From Serratia inhibens (GTDB lineage: Bacteria; Pseudomonadota; Gammaproteobacteria; Enterobacterales; Enterobacteriaceae), in the NCBI RefSeq assembly GCF_003591175.1, contig NZ_QYYG01000002.1, forward strand, positions 248,001 to 312,000: 64,000 bases of DNA. The letters are read 5' to 3'. Below are positions 43,849 to 53,340 of the stretch, piece after piece (the first letter of the stretch is position 1; the number at the start of each line of letters is the position of its first letter). The notes beneath the pieces were generated by a model, which saw only the letters and a list, made by a program, of their open reading frames with translations, searched no databases and was not told the origin of the DNA. A program made the position numbers and the translations under genes.

Positions 43849-44319
43849 CTATTGCCGGTATTGCTCGTCGCTGACCTTCTCCATCCAGTCAACCGGGCTG
43901 CCGTTGAGGGATTCGGCAATGGCGATGTGGGTCATGGCGGTTTCCGGGGTGGCGCCGTGCCAATGCTTGACACCTTCGGGGATCCAAACGATATCGCCCT
44001 GATTCATCTCCTGGATCGGATCGCCCCACACCTGTATCCAGCCGCGCCCCTGAGTGACGATCAACGTCTGGCCCAGCGGGTGGGTATGCCAGGCGGTGCG
44101 GGCACCGGGTTCGAAGGTCACGGTGGCGCCGCCCACGCGGGCCGGTTCAGTGCCGGCAAAAGGCGCATCGATCCGCACTTTGCCGGTAAAGTAATCCTCG
44201 GGACCCGGTCGGGATGGCAGGGAACCGCTGCGTTGAATTTTCATTTTTTCCTCCGTTTCGGCAATGGCTGCCGGTGCTGACATGGACCAGATAAGGGTAG
44301 ACGCTAAGAGTAATTTCAC
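43849..44319 (-). CDS. Cupin-domain protein, with possible alternative start
   Basis: Small single-domain cupin related to the manganese-dependent cupins annotated as hydroxynitrile-lyase-like or quercetinase-like. Metal-binding motif 1 is [17 protein letters not shown] and motif 2 includes [10 protein letters not shown]. Two starts are plausible: GTG at 44319 adds a textbook signal peptide ([20 protein letters not shown]), giving a 156-aa exported form; ATG at 44244 has a much stronger site (GGAGG, five-base spacing) and gives a 131-aa cytoplasmic form matching known relatives. Divergent from a LysR gene, its likely regulator. Confidence 0.82.
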   Translation of the reverse strand: MKLLLASTLIWSMSAPAAIAETEEKMKIQRSGSLPSRPGPEDYFTGKVRIDAPFAGTEPARVGGATVTFEPGARTAWHTHPLGQTLIVTQGRGWIQVWGDPIQEMNQGDIVWIPEGVKHWHGATPETAMTHIAIAESLNGSPVDWMEKVSDEQYRQ

Positions 44320-44482
44320 CGGGTGTTCCCGTTAAGATGGTGCGCAAGAGAAAGATAACGCCGCGCCGCTACCGGGACTAGATAGCAAAATACGCAAGGA
44401 CCTATGAGCTTGATTCATGAGTGAACGGGTGTGATGGCCCGAACAAGCGTATAGAATGTCGCTATCGACCCCGCCTGAGTGA

Positions 44483-45385
<903 letters not shown>

Positions 45386-45430
45386 TCGCCGGTAAACCGC
45401 CTGCCGACAACGGTGGCAGGCGGAATGAGA

Positions 45431-45701
45431 TCAACGCCCGACGTTTTTTTGCAGATGCGCAGGATAACGCGCGCCCTGCACTTCAATGGCGGTAAGCGCC
45501 TCTTCGATACTGCTCAGTTCACCCGCCGCCAGCGCTACCTCCGCCGCACCCAGGTTCTCGGTAAGGCGATGAAGTTTGGTGGTGCCTGGGATCGGGACTA
45601 TCCAGGGTTTCTGCGCCAATATCCGACAACCCGACATGTTTTACCTTTCCTTCCTGTAACAGCGCATTTACATCGGGGCATTGACACCCGCGGGAAGCAT
45701 C
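45431..45701 (-). pseudogene. Aldo/keto reductase remnant with internal deletion
   Basis: Two pieces of an aldo/keto reductase are read on the minus strand in different frames. Upstream: VNALLQEGKVKHVGLSDIGAE, the mid-protein segment. Downstream: LAQKPWIVPIPGTTKLHRLTENLGAAEVALAAGELSSIEEAL to the stop at 45431, the C-terminus. They meet at 45602-45617, where the same bases serve as GAETL in one frame and AQKPW in the other. Roughly 100 residues between the two motifs, and the whole N-terminal half, are missing. The flanking DNA up to 45942 holds no gene. Confidence 0.8.
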
Positions 45702-45942
45702 CGGATACTCTCGCACCGTTACCGGTAACAATGATCGGTTGACCAATGATAAAACCAAGACCGGGCGGCAACCAAGGCTATCACCTGTGGCAGCGCCCCC
45801 TTTGGAGAAGGCAATACGCCCTGAGGCAAAAACGCGGGACAGGGTTGCGTCACCCTGGTTTTTTAAGGAGAAACCGAGTGTTTTTTTTGATTTGGCTTAA
45901 TCTCTAAATCGGGGACTTTTCATTTTTGGTAAGGATAATACT

Positions 45943-48318
45943 ATGCAAAATAAAGCGTCATTGTCGCCGCTCGTCATCATAACGGCGCTGTTCGCCGTGT
46001 TGAGCGGGCTCTATCTGCTGGCCGGGGGCATCTGGTTGGCGAAGCTCGGCGGTTCGTTGTACTACATCATCGCCGGCGCGGTCTTGCTGGTCACGGCCTG
46101 GTTGCTGTTCCGCCGCCGCGCCACCGCGCTGTTGGTCTACGCCATTTTTCTGCTCGGTACCACGGTCTGGGCGCTGTGGGAAGTCGGCCCGGATTTCTGG
46201 GCGCTGACGCCGCGTCTGGACGTCACCTTCTTCTTCGGCCTGTGGCTGGTGCTGCCCTTTATCTATCGTCGGCTTATCGCCAACGGCAAGCTGGCGTACG
46301 CTGCGTTAAGCCTTGTGCTGGTGTTCACCGTAGGCGTTCTGGCCTATGCGGTGTTTAACGATCCGCAAGAGATCCACGGCACTCTTGAACCGGCGCAGGT
46401 CAAAGCCGAAACCGACGCGTCTGCCGCCGACTGGCCGGCTTATGGCCGCACGCAGGAAGGCACTCGCTATTCCCCGCTGAGCCAAATCAATGACAAAAAC
46501 GTTGGCCAACTCAAGGAAGCCTGGACCTTCCAGACCGGCGACCTGAAAACCGCCAACGATCCGGGTGAAATCACCAACGAAGTCACCCCGATTAAAATCC
46601 GCGACACGCTTTATCTGTGTACGCCTCACCAGAAACTGTTCGCGCTGGATGCCGCCACCGGTAAAGAGAAGTGGAAGTTCGACCCTCAGTTGAAATACAA
46701 CCCGACCTTCCAGCACATCACCTGCCGTGGTGTCTCTTACCATGAAACCACCGCAGCGGCCGGTGCAACGGCCGATGCCTCTCCGGCACTGTGCGCACGC
46801 CGCATTATCCTGCCGGTGAATGACGGCCGTCTGTTTGCTCTGGATGCGGAAACCGGCAAGCCATGCGCCGATTTCGCCAATAACGGCGAGTTGAATCTGC
46901 AAAGCAATATGCCGTATGCGACCCCAGGCCACTATGAGCCAACGTCGCCGCCGGTGATCACCGATAAGGTGATTGTCGTTGCCGGTGCGGTTACCGATAA
47001 CTACTCCAACCGTGAGCCTTCGGGCGTGATCCGCGGGTTTGACGTCAACAGCGGCAAGCTGCTGTGGGCTTTTGATCCGGGCGCCAAAGATCCGAACGCC
47101 ATCCCGGCGGACGAGCATCATTTCACGCCGAACTCACCGAACTCCTGGGCGCCAGCCGCCTATGACGCCAAACTGGACATTGTCTATCTGCCGATGGGTG
47201 TGACCACCCCGGATATCTGGGGCGGCGACCGCACGCCGGAAATGGAGCGTTATGCCAGCGGCCTGCTGGCGCTGAATGCGTCCACCGGCAAGCTGGCCTG
47301 GTTCTATCAGACCGTGCACCATGACCTGTGGGATATGGACGTGCCGGCTCAGCCTACTCTGGCGGATATCACCGACAAGAGCGGCAACAAGGTTCCGGTA
47401 ATTTATGTGCCGACCAAAACCGGCAATATCTTCGTGCTGAACCGCACCAACGGCGAGCTGGTGGTACCGGCGCCAGAAAAACCGGTCCCGCAAGGCCCGG
47501 CCAAGGGCGACCGCTTGTCACCTACCCAGCCGTTCTCCGAACTGACTTTCCGTCCGGAGAAAAAACTGACCGGCGCGGATATGTGGGGCGCTACCATCTA
47601 TGACCAACTGGTCTGCCGGGTGATGTTCCACAGCCTGCGTTACGAAGGTACCTTCACCCCGCCTTCCGAGCAGGGCACGCTGGTGTTCCCGGGTAACCTC
47701 GGCATGTTCGAATGGGGCGGCCTGTCTGTCGACACCGACCGTCAAATCGCCATCGCCAACCCGATCGCGCTGCCGTTCGTTTCCAAACTGATCCCACGCG
47801 GCCCGGGCAACCCGATTGAACCGCCAGCCGGCGACAAAGGCGGCAGCGGCACCGAAGCCGGCGTGCAGCCACAGTATGGCGTACCGTTCGGCGTTACCCT
47901 GAACCCGTTCCTGTCGCCGTTTGGCCTGCCTTGCAAACAGCCGGCATGGGGTTATATTTCCGCTGTAGACCTGAAAACCAACGACATCGTGTGGAAAAAA
48001 CGCATCGGTACCGTGCGCGACAGCTCTCCGTTGCCGCTGCCGTTCAAGATGGGCATGCCGATGTTGGGCGGGCCGGTTTCTACCGCCGGTAACGTGTTCT
48101 TCATTGGCGCAACCGCGGACAACTACCTGCGCGCCTTCAGCGTAACCAACGGCGACAAACTGTGGGAAGCGCGTCTGCCGGCCGGTGGACAGGCAACGCC
48201 AATGACCTATGAGGTTAACGGCAAGCAGTTCGTGGTGATTTCCGCAGGCGGGCATGGCTCCTTCGGCACCAAGCTGGGCGACTACATCGTCGCTTACGCT
48301 CTGCCGGACGAGAAATAA
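45943..48318 (+). CDS. gcd: Membrane-bound PQQ-dependent glucose dehydrogenase
   Basis: 791-aa quinoprotein oxidising glucose to glucono-lactone in the periplasm and passing electrons to ubiquinone. The N-terminal ~150 residues hold five transmembrane helices (LVIITALFAVLSGLYLLAGGIWL and following). The rest is an eight-bladed PQQ propeller (DWPAYGRTQEGTRYSPLSQIN, TPHQKLFALDAATGKEKWKFDP, WDMDVPAQPTL, GGPVSTAGNVFFIGATADNYLRAFSVTNGDKLWEARLPAGGQATPMTYEV). Length matches E. coli Gcd (796 aa). Activity needs PQQ; no pqq genes are in this window. Followed by its own terminator. Confidence 0.96.
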   Translation: MQNKASLSPLVIITALFAVLSGLYLLAGGIWLAKLGGSLYYIIAGAVLLVTAWLLFRRRATALLVYAIFLLGTTVWALWEVGPDFWALTPRLDVTFFFGLWLVLPFIYRRLIANGKLAYAALSLVLVFTVGVLAYAVFNDPQEIHGTLEPAQVKAETDASAADWPAYGRTQEGTRYSPLSQINDKNVGQLKEAWTFQTGDLKTANDPGEITNEVTPIKIRDTLYLCTPHQKLFALDAATGKEKWKFDPQLKYNPTFQHITCRGVSYHETTAAAGATADASPALCARRIILPVNDGRLFALDAETGKPCADFANNGELNLQSNMPYATPGHYEPTSPPVITDKVIVVAGAVTDNYSNREPSGVIRGFDVNSGKLLWAFDPGAKDPNAIPADEHHFTPNSPNSWAPAAYDAKLDIVYLPMGVTTPDIWGGDRTPEMERYASGLLALNASTGKLAWFYQTVHHDLWDMDVPAQPTLADITDKSGNKVPVIYVPTKTGNIFVLNRTNGELVVPAPEKPVPQGPAKGDRLSPTQPFSELTFRPEKKLTGADMWGATIYDQLVCRVMFHSLRYEGTFTPPSEQGTLVFPGNLGMFEWGGLSVDTDRQIAIANPIALPFVSKLIPRGPGNPIEPPAGDKGGSGTEAGVQPQYGVPFGVTLNPFLSPFGLPCKQPAWGYISAVDLKTNDIVWKKRIGTVRDSSPLPLPFKMGMPMLGGPVSTAGNVFFIGATADNYLRAFSVTNGDKLWEARLPAGGQATPMTYEVNGKQFVVISAGGHGSFGTKLGDYIVAYALPDEK

Positions 48319-48341
48319 TCGCCCAAGAGAGTCCTATCCTG

Positions 48342-48363
48342 GAGCACGCCATCCGGCGTGCTC
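48342..48363 (+). terminator. Terminator of gcd
   Basis: Perfect 9-bp stem GAGCACGCC-ATCC-GGCGTGCTC followed by TATTCCCCTTT, 23 nt after the stop. Confidence 0.8.
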
Positions 48364-48504
48364 TATTCCCCTTTCGCACTGCCCTCATCTCCCCCGCATC
48401 TTCCTTCGCATCAACTGATTAGCATCCGGTGCGTCAGACAGTGCAAACCGCTGCCGGCATCATCGGCGCTGTGCCATAATGCGCCGCCGAAGGGAGGGCG
48501 ATAA

Positions 48505-49077
48505 ATGGACATCATTCTACTGCGTCATGGTCAGCCGAACATCGATACCGACAAACTTCAGCGCGCCCGCGAGATGCGTGCCTGGATCGATCAATACAAT
48601 CTTGCGGGCATCGTCGATACGCCGCCCGAAAACGCCAGGACGCTGTCTGCGCAACCCCGGTATGTCGTCGCCAGTACCCTGCCAAGGGCCTTGGCTTCAC
48701 TTGCCTTGCTGGGCCTGCAACCCCACGAGAGCGACGCCCTGTTCTGCGAAGCCGAACTGCCGGTTTTATCCGTACCGCTGTTACGTTTGCGCCCCTTGCA
48801 TTGGGTGGTGATTTTTCGTCTTCTGTGGCTGTGCGGCTACGCGAAAAATGTCGAATCCTTGTCGTCAGCCAAAAAACGCGCCGCGGCCGCCAGCGGCAAA
48901 CTGGCCGATCTCGCAGCGGCTCAGGGGGCGGTACTGCTGTTGGGGCATGGCGTAATGAACAGCCTGATTGCCAATAAATTGAAAACGGCCGGCTGGAAGC
49001 TTCACAGCCAGTCAGGCAACAGCTACTGGAATGCCAGGGTGTACCGGCTTGCCGACCCCTTAACGACATCCGCCTGA
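48505..49077 (+). CDS. Histidine phosphatase family protein
   Basis: 190-aa protein of the phosphoglycerate-mutase-like branch. The N-terminal phospho-acceptor motif is LRHGQPN (RHG, residues ~6-9), and the second conserved His is in VLLLGHGVMNSLI near the C-terminus. There is a hydrophobic stretch in the middle (LRPLHWVVIFRLLWLCGY) that may be a substrate-binding or membrane-contact element. AGGGAGG precedes the ATG. Substrate unknown. Confidence 0.85.
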   Translation: MDIILLRHGQPNIDTDKLQRAREMRAWIDQYNLAGIVDTPPENARTLSAQPRYVVASTLPRALASLALLGLQPHESDALFCEAELPVLSVPLLRLRPLHWVVIFRLLWLCGYAKNVESLSSAKKRAAAASGKLADLAAAQGAVLLLGHGVMNSLIANKLKTAGWKLHSQSGNSYWNARVYRLADPLTTSA

Positions 49078-49103
49078 AGTTGGCGTTTCGTCTCCCCATA
49101 AAA

Positions 49104-49124
49104 AAGGCTCCCAATGGGAGCCTT
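49104..49124. terminator. Bidirectional terminator after the histidine phosphatase gene
   Basis: AAGGCTCCC-AAT-GGGAGCCTT, preceded by five or more A, which gives a T-run on the minus strand. Confidence 0.7.
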
Positions 49125-49225
49125 CAGACGGGTGACAAAACCTACTACAAAAGAAATCGATGAAGGTTTTGTCTGCGGTCGATAAATTGGTTTGGGAGCT
49201 TAGACATTGACAAGAATGCAGTGAA

Positions 49226-49399
49226 TTATGCAGTTCTGGCCGACGTTGCTTTCTTCCTCGGCCCCACTATGTCCATTTCTTTTTCTGTCAGACCCACTTT
49301 GGCAAGTTTTCTACCGTCAAGGGATGCCCAGAAATCCAGGGAGCGTTTCGCGGCGACCATTGCTTTCTCAGAGTCAATTTTTTTAGCTTCTTTGATCAT
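49226..49399 (-). CDS. Small basic hypothetical protein, 57 aa
   Basis: MIKEAKKIDSEKAMVAAKRSLDFWASLDGRKLAKVGLTEKEMDIVGPRKK..., a lysine-rich soluble protein. The ATG at 49399 has a strong AGGAGG site 4-5 nt upstream; the frame opens further upstream at 49456 without one. No family recognised. The following 250 bp to melY are AT-rich with no other gene seen. Confidence 0.7.
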   Translation of the reverse strand: MIKEAKKIDSEKAMVAAKRSLDFWASLDGRKLAKVGLTEKEMDIVGPRKKATSARTA

Positions 49400-49648
49400 A
49401 ACGCCTCCTGTTTGGCATTCAGCCACTGCGCGCAATTTTACATGAACTCTGTTCACTTAACAAACACCCCCGCTAGCCTTAAAGATGTTTGGCTATAAAT
49501 ACAGCCTGAATGATTTTATACTTATATGTATGGAATAATTCGCAACCTGGCTTATTTACATAACTGTCTATTGATGTGGTTAACGAATGCTCCACATGCG
49601 GTATATAAAAATAGTGACTCTATGAAGAAACCAGCGTTGAAATATAAA

Positions 49649-50911
49649 CTACACATTCGATATAGATAAGGCATCAGAGGATTGCCCGGTAACAATCCGC
49701 GCCTTGCCGCTCAGGGCAAAGGCCGAGATCAGGGTAAACAGCAACGCGATGCAGCCAAGGATCAGGTAAGAGGTTTTGAAGCCGTAATTGACATACATCA
49801 TCCCCGCCGCATAGGACATGCCGATGGCCGACAGTTGCTTGAAGAAACAAAAGCCCCACAGGTAAATCGACGCGGAGAGATTAACGTTAAACTGAGTGGT
49901 GATGTATTTGAAGATGCCCACCAGCAGGAACGGCACTTCGAACATATGCAGGGTCTTGAGGAAAATCACCGCTGTCACCGAGTCTGCCTGCGACGAACCG
50001 ATGATCCGCGCCGACATAATCACCCCGGCAATCAGCAGCGCATTCTTGCCGCCGATGCGGTTGATGATCAACGGCGCAAAGAACATGATAAACGCGTTAA
50101 GAAATTCGCCCAGCGTGGTCACATAGCCAAACGCCTGGGTACCGGCATGCCGATCGCGGAAAAACGAGGTGAAGAAGTTGGCGAACTGCTGGTCGAACAC
50201 GTCGTACACGCAGGCCACCCCGACGATATACATCACCAGACACCAGAATTTGCGCATTTTCAACAGCCCCAGCGCCGCTTTCAGCTTGATCGGCTTGTGG
50301 TTCAGCGCCAAGCCGTCCGCCACCGCCAGCGTGCTGTTCTCTTCCGGCTTGAACAGATAAAGCAACCCCGCCAGCACCAGCGCGAAACTGGAGGCCAGCC
50401 AAAATGCGAATTGATTGTTAATGGTAAACATATAGCCGACGATCGAGGCGCAGATCGCCCAGCCGATACAACCAAACAGCCGGGCGCGGCCATATTCGAA
50501 CTGGCTGCGGCGGCTCACCTTCTCGATATAGGCTTCAATCGCCGGCGAACCGCCGCTGCACACCAAACCGAGATAAATGCCGCACAACAGCGCGCCCAGC
50601 AAAAAGTTGCTTTGCAGCAGCGGCGAGAACACATAGATAAACAGCGGCGCCAGAAACAGCAGCAGGAAGATAATCATCCACAGCAGGTGTTTCTTCAGGC
50701 CAAACTTGTCGGTGACGAAGCCAAAAATCGGCTGGAACACCAGGGCGAATAACGCCATGCTGGCGAACACCAGCCCGGTTTGCTGCTGATCGAGATGATT
50801 GACGTCGTGCAGCCAGATCGGAAAGAACGGCAGCACCGCGCCCATGATAAAGAAATAGAAAAAACAGAAGGCACCGAAGATCCAAAAGTTCTTGTTTTTC
50901 AAATAAAACAT
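49649..50911 (-). CDS. LacY-family galactoside:H+ symporter (MelY-like)
   Basis: 420-aa major-facilitator protein of the oligosaccharide:H+ symporter family (LacY, RafB, CscB, MelY). Twelve helices; N-terminus [32 protein letters not shown] is the LacY pattern, and GLKKHLLW, the Glu in [14 protein letters not shown] and the R/H/E-containing C-terminal helices ([14 protein letters not shown]) correspond to sugar- and proton-binding regions. It is 79 nt downstream of melA, so it likely imports melibiose or raffinose-type alpha-galactosides. E. coli uses an unrelated MelB (GPH family) in this place. Confidence 0.88.
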   Translation of the reverse strand: MFYLKNKNFWIFGAFCFFYFFIMGAVLPFFPIWLHDVNHLDQQQTGLVFASMALFALVFQPIFGFVTDKFGLKKHLLWMIIFLLLFLAPLFIYVFSPLLQSNFLLGALLCGIYLGLVCSGGSPAIEAYIEKVSRRSQFEYGRARLFGCIGWAICASIVGYMFTINNQFAFWLASSFALVLAGLLYLFKPEENSTLAVADGLALNHKPIKLKAALGLLKMRKFWCLVMYIVGVACVYDVFDQQFANFFTSFFRDRHAGTQAFGYVTTLGEFLNAFIMFFAPLIINRIGGKNALLIAGVIMSARIIGSSQADSVTAVIFLKTLHMFEVPFLLVGIFKYITTQFNVNLSASIYLWGFCFFKQLSAIGMSYAAGMMYVNYGFKTSYLILGCIALLFTLISAFALSGKARIVTGQSSDALSISNV

Positions 50912-50990
50912 GACTCACCATCCCATTTTTAACGGCGCGGGAAACCCCGCGCCTTGTGCGTTTTGAGGAGGTATAGGGGGAATTCGGCGA

Positions 50991-52298
50991 TTAATGGTAG
51001 GCGGGAAGCCAGTTGCCGTGCGCTTCGATCAGTTCGTCGCACAGCTTGCGGATGTCATCAATCGAAAGTTCGGCGGAGGTGTGCGGATCCAGCAGCGCCG
51101 CATGGTAGATCGCCTCGCGTTTGTGCGTGACCGCCGCTTCGATGGTCAACAGTTGGGTATTGATATTGGTGCGATTCAGCGCCGCCAGTTGCTCCGGCAA
51201 GTTGCCGACGTAGCATGGCGTGATCCCCTGCCCATCCACCAGGCAAGGCACTTCGACACAGGCCTCCGCAGGCAGGTTGGTGATCAAACCGGTGTTGAGC
51301 ACGTTGCCGCCAATCTTGTAGGGCCGATCGGTTTCCATCGCTTCGATGATGTAAGAAGCATATTCATGGGTGCGGCAGTGGGTCAGGCTGGCGTCATGGG
51401 TCAGCGCCACTTTCTGTTGCTGCCACTGTTCAATCTGCTCAATACACCGGCGCGGGTATTCGTCCAGCGGAATATTGAATCGCTCAATCAGCTCCGGATA
51501 ATTGCGTTTGATCCAGTAAGGCATGTACTCGGCATTGTGCTCTGAAGATTCGGTCACGTAATAGCCGAATGTTTTCATGATTTCATGGCGCACCATGTCA
51601 TCATGCTTGCCCTGCAAGGCACTGGCGCGGCGCTTGATTTCCGGGTACAAGTCTTCGCCGTGTCGGCGAACGTCCAGCAGCCAGGCCATATGATTAATGC
51701 CCGCGATGTGGAACTGCACATCGTCGGTCGGCATATCCACGCTTTTCAGCAGCGTCTCGGCGCAAACCTGAACGCTGTGGCACAACCCCACCGTTTTCAC
51801 TTCGGTATGGCGCAGCATGGCGCCGGTTATTGCCGCCATCGGGTTGGTATAGTTAAGCAACCAGGCATCCGGGCAGACCGCTTCGATATCCCGGGCGAAA
51901 TCAAACAACACCGGAATGGTGCGCAGCGCGCGGAAGATACCGCCAATCCCCAGCGTATCGGCAATCGTCTGCTGCAAACCGTATTTGCGGGCAATGGTGA
52001 AATCGGTAATGGTGCAAGGATCGTAGCCACCGACCTGAATGGCATTCACCACGTAATTGGCGTTTTTCAAGGCCGCGCGGCGGTTCTCTACGCCAAGGTA
52101 AGGGGTGATTTTCGCCCTGCCCGCATTGGTATTGCGGTTGATATTGCTCAGCATGGCGAAAGATTCATTGAGACGGGCGCTGTCGATGTCATACAACGCA
52201 ATATCCACTTCTTTCAATGCCGGCGTCGCCATGATGTCGCCGAGTACGTTCTTGGCGAAGATGGTGCTGCCTGCGCCCATAAATGTCACTTTAATCAT
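50991..52298 (-). CDS. melA: Alpha-galactosidase, glycoside hydrolase family 4
   Basis: 435-aa NAD+- and Mn2+-dependent GH4 enzyme hydrolysing melibiose and other alpha-galactosides by an oxidation-elimination mechanism. Nucleotide-binding N-terminus VTFMGAGSTIFAKNVLGDI, then NAIQVGGYDPCTITDF, the metal-binding Cys/His in GLCHSVQ and AGINHMAW, and VTESSEHNAEYMPY. Aligns with E. coli MelA along its length (451 aa). The ATG at 52298 has GGAG upstream; the frame opens far earlier at 52457 without support. Divergent from an AraC-type regulator. Confidence 0.94.
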   Translation of the reverse strand: MIKVTFMGAGSTIFAKNVLGDIMATPALKEVDIALYDIDSARLNESFAMLSNINRNTNAGRAKITPYLGVENRRAALKNANYVVNAIQVGGYDPCTITDFTIARKYGLQQTIADTLGIGGIFRALRTIPVLFDFARDIEAVCPDAWLLNYTNPMAAITGAMLRHTEVKTVGLCHSVQVCAETLLKSVDMPTDDVQFHIAGINHMAWLLDVRRHGEDLYPEIKRRASALQGKHDDMVRHEIMKTFGYYVTESSEHNAEYMPYWIKRNYPELIERFNIPLDEYPRRCIEQIEQWQQQKVALTHDASLTHCRTHEYASYIIEAMETDRPYKIGGNVLNTGLITNLPAEACVEVPCLVDGQGITPCYVGNLPEQLAALNRTNINTQLLTIEAAVTHKREAIYHAALLDPHTSAELSIDDIRKLCDELIEAHGNWLPAYH

Positions 52299-52497
52299 CG
52301 TATTTCTCCGCTGCTGCCGTTGTCGATAAGCTGAAATTACTCTGCAACGCCCGTACGAGATATGGATGAATGTGACCTTGTTATGGCGAAAAATGACGCA
52401 CCGCAAAAAGTGTGAGCCAGGTCGGGATCTGGCCGTATTCGGGCGACTCTGCCGCAACTACGCTGATACAGTGGGCATAAAACGGAGGCCATGACGG

Positions 52498-53325
52498 ATG
52501 CACAAGAGTTTCACCCTCAATCGCACCGACAATATTGAGTTGAACCTGTACCAGTACGGGGAGGAGAATTGTGATAAGGGGCACAGTTTTGGCCCCGCCG
52601 TACGCCAGCACTATCTATTTCATTATGTGATAAGCGGGACCGGCGTGCTGCACAGCGAATACGGTTCGTTTCCCGTCGTGGCAGGCGAAGGTTTTCTGAT
52701 CCACCCGCACGACGTGACCACCTACTGCGCCGATAAACGGGATCCCTGGCACTATATCTGGCTGGAGGTCGATGGGCTTATCGCCGGCAAGATTTTCGAA
52801 GAATGCCATCTGAGCCGTCAATTCCCGATTTATCGGCCCACTCGGCGGGACGATAACGCCAGCACCCTGGGCTACCTGCGGCAGATCGTTGCCCACGGCG
52901 ATAAGCACCGGCTGAAGGTACTCGGGCTGAGTTACCTGTTCTTTTCTGCGCTGATCGGCAACAGGCTGCAGGGCACGGCTGCACATCCGGATGACAAGGC
53001 GCAGCATCTGCGTAAAGCGGTCAAACAAATTGAAAACCGCTACCATGAACATTTGACGATTGAGAGCCTGGCCGCCTACTGCAATATCAACCGCAGCTAC
53101 CTGTGCCGGCTGTTCAAAAATGCCTACGGCATCGGCCCCAAGGAGTATTTGCTTAATTTTCGCATGAGTATCGCCGTCAGCCTGCTGAGCAATGGCCATG
53201 CGGCGATCAAGGTGGTGGGCATTTCGGTCGGTTATGAAAACCAACTGCACTTTTCCAAAGCCTTCAAGCAGGTACACGGCGTATCGCCGGCCAAGTGGCG
53301 GCAAGAAAACGTCCGGGCACCCTAG
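52498..53325 (+). CDS. AraC family regulator of the alpha-galactoside locus
   Basis: 275-aa AraC/XylS regulator. N-terminal cupin-like sugar-sensing domain (HYLFHYVISGTGVLHSEYG, FLIHPHDVTTYCADKRDPWHYIWLEVDG) and C-terminal double helix-turn-helix (LTIESLAAYCNINRSYLCRLFKNAYGIGPKEYLLNFRMSIAVSLLSN, ISVGYENQLHFSKAFKQVHGVSPAKWR). It resembles MsmR/RafR-type activators. Divergent from melA over 199 bp, so it is the likely inducer-responsive activator; a TGTGA half-site near 52373 could belong to CRP. Its 3' end is 15 nt from the convergent MATE gene. Confidence 0.88.
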   Translation: MHKSFTLNRTDNIELNLYQYGEENCDKGHSFGPAVRQHYLFHYVISGTGVLHSEYGSFPVVAGEGFLIHPHDVTTYCADKRDPWHYIWLEVDGLIAGKIFEECHLSRQFPIYRPTRRDDNASTLGYLRQIVAHGDKHRLKVLGLSYLFFSALIGNRLQGTAAHPDDKAQHLRKAVKQIENRYHEHLTIESLAAYCNINRSYLCRLFKNAYGIGPKEYLLNFRMSIAVSLLSNGHAAIKVVGISVGYENQLHFSKAFKQVHGVSPAKWRQENVRAP

Positions 53326-53340
53326 CCTGGCACGTCACCT

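Noticed and set aside
49682..50752. 356-codon frame antisense to the LacY-type permease
   Set aside because: Gln/Arg/His-rich shadow of a membrane-protein gene, no domain, no ribosome-binding site.
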